64,000 nt of DNA, taken from NCBI GenBank assembly GCA_046726235.1, contig JBKPAD010000010.1, positions 248,001 to 312,000 on the forward strand. The letters are read 5' to 3'. Below, one piece after another: positions 51,501 to 59,705 of the stretch (its first letter is position 1; the number at the start of each line of letters is the position of its first letter). The position numbers and the translations under genes are program-made. The notes below the pieces were generated by a model that was given only the letters and a program-made list of their open reading frames with translations, ran no database searches and had not been told where the DNA came from. Source of the stretch: Nitricoxidireducens sp046726235. Its GTDB lineage: Bacteria > Pseudomonadota > Gammaproteobacteria > Burkholderiales > Rhodocyclaceae.

Positions 51501-52304
51501 TCAGGGGAGGGTGGCGGGACGGGGCGGGCAGGCGGCCGAGAGCGTCAGCACTTCATGCCCCGTGGGCGTGACGACGATCGTGTGCTCCCATTGTGCCGAC
51601 AGGCTGCGGTCGCGCGTGACGATGGTCCAGCCGTCCGGCAGCTCGGAGATGGCCGCCTTGCCGGCGTTGATCATCGGCTCGATGGTGAAGGTCATGCCGG
51701 GTTCCAGCACGATGCCGGTGCCGGGCTTGCCGTAATGCAGGACCTGGGGTTCCTCGTGGAACTTGCGGCCGATGCCGTGGCCGCAGAACTCGCGCACCAC
51801 GGAGAAGCCGTTTTTCTCGGCATGGCGCTGGATGGCGGCGCCGATGTCGCCGAGGCGCGCGCCCGGCCGGACCTGGTCGATGCCGAGCCACAGGCATTCG
51901 AGCGTCACCTGGCACAGGCGCTTGGCCAGAATCGACGCCTGGCCGCCGACGACGAACATGCGGCTGGTGTCGCCGTGCCAGCCGTCCTTGATGGTGGTGA
52001 TGTCGAGATTGACGATGTCGCCCTTCTTGAGCGGGCGCTCGTTCGGCACGCCGTGGCAGACCTGATGATTGACCGAGGCGCAGATCGACTTCGGATAGGG
52101 CGGGTAGCCGGGCGGTGCGTAGTTGAGCGGCGCCGGAATGCAGCCCTGCACCTTCTCCATGTGCTCTTGGCAGAGGTGGTCGAGTTCCGCGGTGGTGACG
52201 CCGGGCTTGACGAAGGCTTCTATGTAGTCGAGGACCTCGCCGGCAAGGCGGCCGGCGATGCGCATTTTCTCGATTTCCTCGTCGGTCTTGACTTCGATGC
52301 TCAT
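51501..52304 (-). CDS. map: Type I methionine aminopeptidase
   Basis: Removes the initiator Met after deformylation. 267 residues with the metal ligands Asp, Asp, His, Glu, Glu in VNLDITTIKDGWHGDTSRMF, CGHGIGRKFHEEPQ, TFTIEPMINAG and SAQWEHTIVVT. Upstream of glnD on the minus strand and divergent from rpsB, as in many proteobacteria. Confidence 0.97.
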   Translation of the reverse strand: MSIEVKTDEEIEKMRIAGRLAGEVLDYIEAFVKPGVTTAELDHLCQEHMEKVQGCIPAPLNYAPPGYPPYPKSICASVNHQVCHGVPNERPLKKGDIVNLDITTIKDGWHGDTSRMFVVGGQASILAKRLCQVTLECLWLGIDQVRPGARLGDIGAAIQRHAEKNGFSVVREFCGHGIGRKFHEEPQVLHYGKPGTGIVLEPGMTFTIEPMINAGKAAISELPDGWTIVTRDRSLSAQWEHTIVVTPTGHEVLTLSAACPPRPATLP

Positions 52305-52366
52305 GGGCGTTGCGGTCGGTAGGGGCCGGCCATTCTAACCGCCGCGGCGGCAATCCGCGCCTACGC

Positions 52367-52396
52367 TTGATGGCATGACGCCGAAGCGGGTATAAT
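52367..52396 (+). promoter_or_regulatory. Promoter of rpsB-tsf
   Basis: TTGATG (52367-52372) and a perfect TATAAT (52391-52396) with an 18-bp spacer in the map-rpsB divergent region. It gives a leader of about 110 nt before rpsB. Confidence 0.75.
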
Positions 52397-52450
52397 CCGC
52401 CGATTGCCTGCCGGAGGGTGGGCAAAATCCACACGCCTGGCGCCGAATGG

Positions 52451-52472
52451 GTGCCCTCGTTTCGAGGGACAC
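52451..52472 (+). ncRNA. Hairpin in the rpsB 5' leader (possible S2 autoregulatory element)
   Basis: CCCTCG / CGAGGG with a TTT loop, extended by GTG/CAC across a bulged A, about 40 nt before the rpsB start. rpsB leaders of many bacteria bind S2 to repress translation. This leader has no T-tract, so action at translation is more likely; function is inferred from position only. Confidence 0.4.
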
Positions 52473-52512
52473 GGCCGGGCGGCGGTTCAACCCATATCGG
52501 AGATCGATACTC

Positions 52513-53259
52513 ATGAGCACCACCATGCGCGAAATGCTGGAGGCCGGCGTCCATTTCGGCCACCAGACCCGTTTCTGGAATCCCAAGATGGCCCCGTTCA
52601 TTTTCGGCCATCGCAACAAGATTCACATCATCAACCTCGAGAAGACCCTCGGCAAGTACAACGAGGCGATGAACTTCGTCAAGAAGATGGCGGCCAAGAA
52701 GGGCACCATCCTCTTCGTCGGCACCAAGCGCCAGGCGCGCGAGATCCTGTCCGAGGAAGCCCAGCGTTGCGGCATGCCTTTCGTCGACGAGCGCTGGCTC
52801 GGCGGCATGCTGACCAACTTCAAGACCGTCAAGCTCTCGATCAAGCGCCTCAAGGAGCTCGAGCAGATGCAGCAGGACGGTAGCTTCGATCGCCTGACCA
52901 AGAAGGAAGCGCTGACGGTCAGCCGCGAGCTCGTCAAGCTGCAGAAGAGCATGGGCGGCATCAAGGACATGCCCGGCCTGCCCGACGCCATCTTCGTGAT
53001 CGACGTCGGCTACCACAAGATCGCCATCACGGAAGCCAGCAAGCTGGGCATCCCGGTGATCGGCGTCGTCGACACCAATCACTCGCCTGAAGGCGTGAAT
53101 TACGTGATCCCCGGCAACGACGACTCCTCGCGCGCGATCCGCCTGTACGCCCGCGGCGTGGCCGATGCGATCCTCGAGGGCAAGAGCCACTCGATCAACG
53201 AGGTCGTCCAGGCGATGGCCGGCGAAGACGAGTTCGTCGAAGTCCAAGACGCCGAGTAA
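52513..53259 (+). CDS. rpsB: 30S ribosomal protein S2
   Basis: Late-binding small-subunit protein. 248 residues: MREMLEAGVHFGHQTRFWNP, FVGTKRQAREILSEEAQRCG, RWLGGMLTNFKTVKLSIKRL and GIPVIGVVDTNHSPEGVNYV. The ATG at 52513 is chosen; the open frame extends upstream through leader sequence. First gene of the run through fabZ, with tsf 75 nt downstream. Confidence 0.97.
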   Translation: MSTTMREMLEAGVHFGHQTRFWNPKMAPFIFGHRNKIHIINLEKTLGKYNEAMNFVKKMAAKKGTILFVGTKRQAREILSEEAQRCGMPFVDERWLGGMLTNFKTVKLSIKRLKELEQMQQDGSFDRLTKKEALTVSRELVKLQKSMGGIKDMPGLPDAIFVIDVGYHKIAITEASKLGIPVIGVVDTNHSPEGVNYVIPGNDDSSRAIRLYARGVADAILEGKSHSINEVVQAMAGEDEFVEVQDAE

Positions 53260-53278
53260 GAACCTGAGGTAACGGCAG

Positions 53279-53299
53279 CGGCACGGCGGGACCGTGCCG
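53279..53299 (+). terminator. Hairpin between rpsB and tsf
   Basis: CGGCACGG / CCGTGCCG, 8 bp, loop of five, without a clear T-tract. A weak or partial terminator, or a processing stem, setting the ratio of S2 to EF-Ts. Similar stems occur here in other bacteria. Confidence 0.4.
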
Positions 53300-53334
53300 T
53301 TGTCGCATTCGAGAGTCTGATTCTGGAGTAGAAG

Positions 53335-54237
53335 ATGGCGGAAATCACCGCAAGCATGGTCAAGGAACTGCGCGAGAAGACCGACGCGCCGATGATGGAA
53401 TGCAAGAAGGCGCTCACCGAAGCCGGTGGCGACATGGACAAGGCCGAGGAAATCCTGCGCGTCAAGCTCGGCAACAAGGCCACCAAGGCCGCCTCGCGCG
53501 TCGCCGCCGAAGGCGTCGTCGGGCTTTCGCTGTCCGCCGACGGCAAGCTCGGCGCCATGGTCGAAGTCAATTCCGAAACCGACTTCGTCGCCAAGAACGA
53601 CGAATTCATCGCCCTGTCGAAGGGCTGCGCCGACCTCGTCGCCGCCAAGAACCCGGCCGACGTCGTCGCGCTGTCGGCGCTGCCGATGGGCGACGGCACG
53701 GTCGAATCGACCCGCGCCGCGCTGGTCGGCAAGATCGGCGAGAACATGTCGATCCGCCGCTTCGTGCGCATGGAAGCCGCGGGCAAGCTGACCTCCTACG
53801 TGCATGGCGGCTCCAAGATCGGCGTCCTGGTCGACGTCATCGGCGGCGACGACCAGCTGGCCAAGGATCTGGCGATGCACATCGCCGCCTCGAAGCCGAA
53901 GTCGCTCGACGCCACGGGCGTGCCGGCCGAACTGCTCGACACCGAGCGCCGCATCGCCATCGAGAAGGCGCGCGAAGCCGGCAAGCCGGAAGCGATGCTG
54001 GAGAAGATCGCCGAAGGCACCGTCCAGAAGTACCTGAAGGACGTCACGCTGCTGGGCCAGGTCTTCGTCAAGGCCGAGGACGGCAAGCAGACGATCGAGC
54101 AGCTGCTGAAGGCCAAGGGCGCGAAGATCAACGCCTTCAACCTTTACATCGTCGGCGAAGGCATCGAGAAGAAGGTGTCCGATTTCGCCGCCGAAGTGGC
54201 CGAACAAGCAGCGGCTGCTGCCGCCGCCAAGAAGTAA
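53335..54237 (+). CDS. tsf: Elongation factor Ts
   Basis: Nucleotide exchange factor for EF-Tu. 300 residues with the N-terminal UBA-like region ITASMVKELREKTDAPMMEC, the EF-Tu-contact segment EVNSETDFVAKNDEFIAL, and the C-terminal VAEQAAAAAAAKK. Stop is followed five bases later by pyrH, an arrangement that implies cotranscription. Confidence 0.97.
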   Translation: MAEITASMVKELREKTDAPMMECKKALTEAGGDMDKAEEILRVKLGNKATKAASRVAAEGVVGLSLSADGKLGAMVEVNSETDFVAKNDEFIALSKGCADLVAAKNPADVVALSALPMGDGTVESTRAALVGKIGENMSIRRFVRMEAAGKLTSYVHGGSKIGVLVDVIGGDDQLAKDLAMHIAASKPKSLDATGVPAELLDTERRIAIEKAREAGKPEAMLEKIAEGTVQKYLKDVTLLGQVFVKAEDGKQTIEQLLKAKGAKINAFNLYIVGEGIEKKVSDFAAEVAEQAAAAAAAKK

Positions 54238-54242
54238 GCGTC

Positions 54243-54965
54243 ATGCCGACCGCCGCGCCGCGCTACCGCCGCATCCTGCTGAAGCTCTCGGGCGAAGCCC
54301 TGATGGGCGACGACGCCTACGGCATCAACCGCGAGACGCTCTGGCGCATCGTCAACGAGGTCAAGACGGTCGTCGACCTCGGCGTCGAGGCGGGCGTGGT
54401 GATCGGTGGCGGCAACATCTTCCGCGGCATGGCCGGGGCGTCGACCGGAATGGATCGCGCCACGGCCGACTACATGGGCATGCTGGCGACGGTGATGAAC
54501 GCCATGGCGCTCGCCGACGCGATGCGCCAGGCCAACCTCCAGGCGCGCGTGCAGTCGGCGCTCAACATCGAGCAGGTCGTCGAGCCCTACATCCGCGGCA
54601 AGGCGATCCGCTACCTCGAGGAGGGCAAGGTCGTCATCTTCGGCGGCGGCACCGGCAACCCGTTCTTCACCACCGATACGGCGGCCGCCCTGCGCGGCTC
54701 CGAGATCGGCGCCGAGATCGTGCTCAAGGCGACCAAGGTGGACGGCATCTACACCGCCGACCCGAAGAAGGATCCGGGGGCGACGCGCTTCGCCAAGATC
54801 AGCTTCGACGAGGCGATCGGCCGCGACCTCAAGGTGATGGATGCGACCGCCTTCGCGCTCTGCCGCGACCAGAAGCTGCCGATCAACGTCTTCTCGATCT
54901 TCAAGCCGGGCGCGCTGAAGAGCGTCGTCATGGGTGAGGACGAGGGCACCCTCGTGCATTGCTAG
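54243..54965 (+). CDS. pyrH: UMP kinase PyrH
   Basis: Phosphorylates UMP to UDP. 240 residues: RRILLKLSGEALMGD, GVVIGGGNIFRGMAGA, MNAMALADAMRQANL and VVIFGGGTGNPFFTTDTAA, typical of the amino-acid-kinase-fold UMP kinase. The ATG at 54243 follows tsf directly. frr begins ten bases after its stop. Confidence 0.97.
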   Translation: MPTAAPRYRRILLKLSGEALMGDDAYGINRETLWRIVNEVKTVVDLGVEAGVVIGGGNIFRGMAGASTGMDRATADYMGMLATVMNAMALADAMRQANLQARVQSALNIEQVVEPYIRGKAIRYLEEGKVVIFGGGTGNPFFTTDTAAALRGSEIGAEIVLKATKVDGIYTADPKKDPGATRFAKISFDEAIGRDLKVMDATAFALCRDQKLPINVFSIFKPGALKSVVMGEDEGTLVHC

Positions 54966-54975
54966 GAGTTTTCAA

Positions 54976-55533
54976 GTGATCGCAGAACTCAAGAAGACCA
55001 CCGAACAGAAGATGCTGAAGAGCCTCGAGGCGCTCAAGCACGACCTCGCCAAGGTTCGCACCGGCCGCGCCCACACGGGCATCCTGGATCACGTGCAGGT
55101 CGACTACTACGGCTCGATGATGCCGATCAACCAGGTGGCGAACCTGACGCTGCTCGACGCGCGCACCATCGGCGTCCAGCCTTACGAGAAGAACATGGTC
55201 GGCAAGGTCGAGAAGGCGATTCGCGACTCTGACCTCGGCCTGAACCCGGCGACGCAGGGCGACGTCATCCGCGTGCCGATGCCGGCGCTGACGGAAGAGC
55301 GTCGCAAGGAACTGATCAAGGTCGTCAAGCACGAGGGCGAGAACGCCAAGATCGCCCTGCGCAACCTGCGCCGCGACGCCATCACGCACCTCAAGGACGC
55401 GCTGAAGAAGCACGAGATTCCCGAGGACGACGAGCGCCGCGCCCAGGACGACGTCCAGAAGCTGACCGATCGTTACGTCGGCGAAGTCGACCGCATGCTC
55501 GCCGAAAAGGAAAAGGACCTGATGGCGGTCTGA
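54976..55533 (+). CDS. frr: Ribosome recycling factor
   Basis: Splits post-termination ribosomes with EF-G. Exactly 185 residues, the family standard, from a GTG start at 54976 with AGGAG seven bases upstream. Contains KHDLAKVRTGRAHTGILDHV, NQVANLTLLDARTIGVQPY and RVPMPALTEERRKELIKVVK. Located between pyrH and uppS. Confidence 0.97.
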   Translation: MIAELKKTTEQKMLKSLEALKHDLAKVRTGRAHTGILDHVQVDYYGSMMPINQVANLTLLDARTIGVQPYEKNMVGKVEKAIRDSDLGLNPATQGDVIRVPMPALTEERRKELIKVVKHEGENAKIALRNLRRDAITHLKDALKKHEIPEDDERRAQDDVQKLTDRYVGEVDRMLAEKEKDLMAV

Positions 55534-55557
55534 GGCCGCCGCCGGACTCCTTCCGCC

Positions 55558-56355
55558 GTGGCCCTGTTCACCAGTTCGACGCAAGCGATTCCCGAGGCGG
55601 GCGACGTGCCGCGCCACGTCGCCATCATCATGGACGGCAACGGCCGCTGGGCGCGCAAGCGCCTGATGCCGCGCGTCGCCGGCCACAAGCGCGGCGTCGA
55701 GACGCTGCGCTCGGTGGTCAAGGCCTGCATCGAACGCGGGATCGGCTACCTGACGGTCTTCGCCTTCAGTTCCGAGAACTGGCGCCGCCCGCAAGAGGAA
55801 GTCTCCTTCCTGATGAACCTGTTCGTCTCGGCGCTCAGCGACGAGGTCGAGCGCCTGCACGCCAACGGCGTGCGGCTCAAGGTCATCGGCGATCTCGAAC
55901 GCTTCGAGCCGCGCCTGCGCAGCCTGATCGAGGCCAGCGAGGCGCGCACCGCCGCGAATACCCGTCTTACGCTGACCATCGCCGCCAACTACGGGGGACG
56001 CTGGGACATCCTCCAGGCCGTCAATCGCCTCAGCGCCGCGCACCCGGAGAAGGCCGGCAGCTATACCGAGGCGGACCTGACGCCCTTCCTTTCCATCGCC
56101 TACGCGCCGGAGCCCGATCTCTTCATTCGCACCGGCGGCGAGCAGCGCATCAGCAACTTCCTGCTCTGGCAGCTTGCCTATTGCGAGTGCTACTTCACCG
56201 AGACGCTGTGGCCGGAGTTCGATGCCGTCGCGCTCGACGCAGCGATCGCCTCCTATCGCAAGCGCGAGCGCCGCTTCGGCCGCACCAGCGAACAACTGGT
56301 CGCCGATCCCGTGCCGGCGGCGCCCCAGGCTTCGACCCAGGATCAGGATGCTTAA
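55558..56355 (+). CDS. uppS: Undecaprenyl diphosphate synthase UppS (IspU)
   Basis: Makes C55 undecaprenyl diphosphate, the lipid carrier for peptidoglycan and glycans. 265 residues from GTG: HVAIIMDGNGRWARKR (catalytic Asp), GHKRGVETLRSVVKAC, FSSENWRRPQEEVSFLM and DLFIRTGGEQRISNFLLW. A short Pro/Gln tail extends the C-terminus. Overlaps cdsA by eight bases. Confidence 0.96.
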   Translation: MALFTSSTQAIPEAGDVPRHVAIIMDGNGRWARKRLMPRVAGHKRGVETLRSVVKACIERGIGYLTVFAFSSENWRRPQEEVSFLMNLFVSALSDEVERLHANGVRLKVIGDLERFEPRLRSLIEASEARTAANTRLTLTIAANYGGRWDILQAVNRLSAAHPEKAGSYTEADLTPFLSIAYAPEPDLFIRTGGEQRISNFLLWQLAYCECYFTETLWPEFDAVALDAAIASYRKRERRFGRTSEQLVADPVPAAPQASTQDQDA

Positions 56356-57154
56356 AGCACGCGTGGCGACCGCGCTGGTTCTGGTCGTCGCGCTTGCCGG
56401 AATCGTGTTCGCGCTGCCGCCCGTCGCCGCCGCGACGGCCTTCGGCGTGGTCGCCGCGCTTGCCGCCTGGGAGTGGGCCGGCCTGATGAAGATCGATGCG
56501 CCCGGCCGGGTGATGTACGCGGGCGTCATCGCGCTGTTCTGCTGGCAGACCTACCTTCTCGGCCAATCCGGCTTCCTGCTGTTCTGGATCGCGTCATCCG
56601 TCTTCTGGCTGTTGCCCGCGGCGTTGTGGCTGCGCTATCGGTGGCGCATGATCGGCAACGACTTCGTCGGCTACGCGGCTGGGCTGATTCTCCTCGTCGC
56701 CGCCTGGGCGGCGCTGGTGGACATCCACGCCCGCGGACCGTGGCTGCTGCTCGGCGTCATGGCCCTGGCCTGGGTCGCCGATATCGCCGCGTATTTCGTC
56801 GGACGCCGCTTCGGGCGGCGCAAGCTGGCGCCGAACATCAGTCCCGGCAAGACGTGGGAAGGCGTCGCCGGCGCCATGGCCGGCGCAGTCATCTACGGTC
56901 CCGCGGCGGCTGTCGCGACGGGGCTGATGGTCGAGCCTTCGGCCCTGCAACTGCTCGGCATCGCCCTGCTGTCGGCGCTGCTGACGGCGATTTCCGTGGC
57001 CGGCGATCTCTTCGAGTCGCTGCTCAAGCGCCAGGCCGGGCTCAAGGACAGCAGCGCGCTGCTGCCCGGCCATGGCGGCGTGCTCGATCGCATCGACAGC
57101 CTTCTCGCGCTGCTGCCCGTGGCTGCGCTGGTTCTTCACTGGAGCGGCAGGTGA
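56348..57154 (+). CDS. cdsA: Phosphatidate cytidylyltransferase CdsA
   Basis: Integral membrane enzyme making CDP-diacylglycerol from phosphatidate and CTP. 268 residues with about eight hydrophobic helices and the CDP-signature region SVAGDLFESLLKRQAGLKDS followed by LLPGHGGVLDRIDS. The ATG at 56348 lies inside the end of uppS. Its TGA overlaps the GTG of dxr by three bases. Confidence 0.95.
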   Translation: MLKARVATALVLVVALAGIVFALPPVAAATAFGVVAALAAWEWAGLMKIDAPGRVMYAGVIALFCWQTYLLGQSGFLLFWIASSVFWLLPAALWLRYRWRMIGNDFVGYAAGLILLVAAWAALVDIHARGPWLLLGVMALAWVADIAAYFVGRRFGRRKLAPNISPGKTWEGVAGAMAGAVIYGPAAAVATGLMVEPSALQLLGIALLSALLTAISVAGDLFESLLKRQAGLKDSSALLPGHGGVLDRIDSLLALLPVAALVLHWSGR

Positions 57155-58332
57155 AACGACAACGCATTACCGTCCTCGGCGCTACGGGGTCCATCGGCGT
57201 CAATACGCTCGACGTGATCGCGCGGCACCCGGACCGCTACGAGGTCTTCGCGCTCACCGGCCACTCGCGCATCGACGATCTGGCGAAGCAGTGTTCCGTC
57301 CATCGCCCTCGCTTCGCGGTCGTCGGCGATGCCGCCGGTGCGCAGCGCCTGTCCTCGCTGCTGCGGCAGGACGGCATCGCGACCGAGGTGCTCGCCGGAC
57401 CCGAAGGGCTGGAGCAGGTGTCGGCGGCGCCGGAGGTCGATGCGGTGATGGCCGCGATCGTCGGCGCGGCGGGCCTGCGTCCGACGCTGGCGGCGGTGCG
57501 CGCCGGCAAGCGCGTGCTGCTCGCCAACAAGGAGTCGCTGGTGATGGCGGGTGAGGCCTTCATGGCCGAGGTGCGCAAGTCCGGCGCCACGCTGCTGCCG
57601 ATCGACAGCGAGCACAACGCGGTGTTCCAGTCGCTGCCGGCGGAATTCCGCGGCGACTTCGAGAATTCGGGCGTCCGCAAGATACTTCTCACCGCATCCG
57701 GCGGACCGTTCCGCACCATGCCCATCGAGCGCCTGGCGAACGTCACGCCCGACGAGGCCTGCGCGCATCCGAACTGGGTGATGGGGCGAAAGATTTCGGT
57801 CGACTCGGCGACCATGATGAACAAGGGCCTCGAAGTCATCGAAGCCCACTGGCTGTTCAACGCCGCGCCGGAGCGCATCGAGGTCGTGGTGCATCCGCAA
57901 AGCGTGATTCATTCGCTGGTCGAGTACATCGACGGCTCGGTGCTGGCGCAGCTTGGCAACCCCGACATGCGCACGCCGATTGCCCATGCGCTCGCTTACC
58001 CCGATCGGATCGATTCCGGCGTTTCGTCGCTGGATCTCTTCAAGGTGGCGCAGATGACTTTCGAGCGCCCGGACATGGAGCGCTTTCCCTGCCTGCGGCT
58101 GGCCTATGAGGCGCTGCGCGCCGGCGGCAATGCGCCGGCCGTGCTGAATGCGGCCAACGAGATCGCCGTCGCGGCTTTCCTCGCGGGACGCCTGCCGTTC
58201 CTCGGCATCGCCGGCATCATTGCGGACACGCTGGCGGCCGTGCGTTGCGGTCCCGCCAGTGAACTCGCGGCTGTCCTCGCCGCCGACGCCGAGGCGCGTT
58301 CCGTCGCGGAGGCGGCGCTGACCCGGCGATGA
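57151..58332 (+). CDS. dxr: 1-deoxy-D-xylulose 5-phosphate reductoisomerase
   Basis: Second step of the MEP isoprenoid pathway, NADPH-dependent. 393 residues from GTG: ITVLGATGSIGVNTLDVIAR (NADPH binding), LLANKESLVMAGEAFM, PIDSEHNAVFQSLP (metal-binding Asp/Glu), KISVDSATMMNKGLEVIEAH. Coupled upstream to cdsA and downstream to rseP by four-base-type overlaps, so isoprenoid and envelope genes are translated together. Confidence 0.96.
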   Translation: MKRQRITVLGATGSIGVNTLDVIARHPDRYEVFALTGHSRIDDLAKQCSVHRPRFAVVGDAAGAQRLSSLLRQDGIATEVLAGPEGLEQVSAAPEVDAVMAAIVGAAGLRPTLAAVRAGKRVLLANKESLVMAGEAFMAEVRKSGATLLPIDSEHNAVFQSLPAEFRGDFENSGVRKILLTASGGPFRTMPIERLANVTPDEACAHPNWVMGRKISVDSATMMNKGLEVIEAHWLFNAAPERIEVVVHPQSVIHSLVEYIDGSVLAQLGNPDMRTPIAHALAYPDRIDSGVSSLDLFKVAQMTFERPDMERFPCLRLAYEALRAGGNAPAVLNAANEIAVAAFLAGRLPFLGIAGIIADTLAAVRCGPASELAAVLAADAEARSVAEAALTRR

Positions 58333-59702
58333 GCGTCGGCGGTTTCCTCTGGTACGTCGGTGCCTTCGCCGTCGCGCTCGGTATCCTGATCGTCGTTCAT
58401 GAACTGGGACACTTCACCGCGGCGCGCCTGTGTGGCGTCAAGGTGCTGCGCTTCTCCGTCGGCTTCGGCCGTCCGCTGCTGACGCGGCGCTGGGGTCGCG
58501 ACGGCACGGAATGGGTGCTGGCGGCGTTCCCGCTCGGCGGCTATGTCAAGATGCTGGACGAGCGCGAAGGCGAGGTCGCGCCGGAGGAGCTTCATCGGGC
58601 GTTCAATCGCAAGAGCGTCGGCCGGCGTTCGCTGATCGTCGTCGCGGGGCCGCTTTCGAACCTGCTTCTGGCCGTGTTCCTTTATTGGGGCATCTATCTG
58701 CACGGAGCGGAAGAACCGCGCCCCGTGCTGGGCGCGCCTGTCGCGGGGAGCATTGCCGAAAAGGCAGGCATCGGCGAACGGCAGACCATCCGTGCGGTGG
58801 ACGGCGAGCCGGTGACCACCTGGCAGGACGTGCGTTGGCGAGTTCTTCGTCTTGCCGTCGACCGTAAGCCGGTGAAGTTCGAGCTTGTCGCGGCCGACGG
58901 CGCGATCTCCTACCCGCTCCTGGACCTCGGTGCGATGGCCGAGAGCGCGCTCGAGGGCGACGTTCTGCGAGAACTCGGGCTGACGCTCTACCGGCCGCGG
59001 CTGCCGGCGGTGATCGGACGCGTCGCGGCGGGTTCTCCCGCCGAAGCTGCAGGCATTGCGGCAGGCGACGAAGTGCTTGCCATCGACGGCGTGCCGATCG
59101 CGACCTGGCGCGAGCTGGCGCTGGCGATACGGCAGGCGCCTGGGCGCGAACTCCGGCTCGACCTGCGGCGCGGCGAAGCGCGACGCACGGTGGCGGTCGT
59201 GCCGGCGCCAGCGACGGAAGGCGGCAAGACCATCGGGCGCATCGGCATTGCCACGCCCGACCAGCCCCAACTTCACGAGGAGATGTTCGTCACCGTGCGC
59301 CTCGGGCCGGTCGACGCCCTCTCGCGCGCAGCGGAGCAGACCTGGGATACGTCGATCTTCAGCCTGCGCATGATCGGCCGGATGATCGCCGGCGACGTTT
59401 CGTGGAAGAACGTTTCGGGACCGGTGACCATCGCAGACTATGCCGGTCAGTCGGCACGCATGGGAGTCGAGCATTACGTCAAGTTTCTGGCGCTGATCAG
59501 CATCAGTCTCGGCGTCCTGAATCTCCTGCCTATTCCCGTTTTGGACGGGGGGCATTTGATGTATTATCTGGCGGAAATAATCAAGGGCGGCCCGCTGTCG
59601 GAGCGCGTTATGGAAGTCGGCCAGCAGATCGGCCTGACACTCCTGATCCTGCTCATGGTCTTCGCCTTTTACAACGACATAAACCGTCTCGTTTCCGGCT
59701 GA
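58329..59702 (+). CDS. rseP: Site-2 zinc metalloprotease RseP
   Basis: Inner-membrane intramembrane protease that cleaves anti-sigma factor RseA in the envelope stress response. 457 residues: HELGH in ILIVVHELGHFTAARLCG (zinc, catalytic Glu), two PDZ domains (about 110-190 and 210-290), and the second metal motif LNLLPIPVLDGGHLMYY. Four or so membrane helices. Overlaps dxr by four bases; bamA starts three bases after the stop. Confidence 0.95.
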   Translation: MSVGGFLWYVGAFAVALGILIVVHELGHFTAARLCGVKVLRFSVGFGRPLLTRRWGRDGTEWVLAAFPLGGYVKMLDEREGEVAPEELHRAFNRKSVGRRSLIVVAGPLSNLLLAVFLYWGIYLHGAEEPRPVLGAPVAGSIAEKAGIGERQTIRAVDGEPVTTWQDVRWRVLRLAVDRKPVKFELVAADGAISYPLLDLGAMAESALEGDVLRELGLTLYRPRLPAVIGRVAAGSPAEAAGIAAGDEVLAIDGVPIATWRELALAIRQAPGRELRLDLRRGEARRTVAVVPAPATEGGKTIGRIGIATPDQPQLHEEMFVTVRLGPVDALSRAAEQTWDTSIFSLRMIGRMIAGDVSWKNVSGPVTIADYAGQSARMGVEHYVKFLALISISLGVLNLLPIPVLDGGHLMYYLAEIIKGGPLSERVMEVGQQIGLTLLILLMVFAFYNDINRLVSG

Positions 59703-59705
59703 GCA

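Noticed and set aside
48968..51571. Long plus-strand frame opposite glnD
   Set aside because: Same shadow effect; glnD carries all family motifs.
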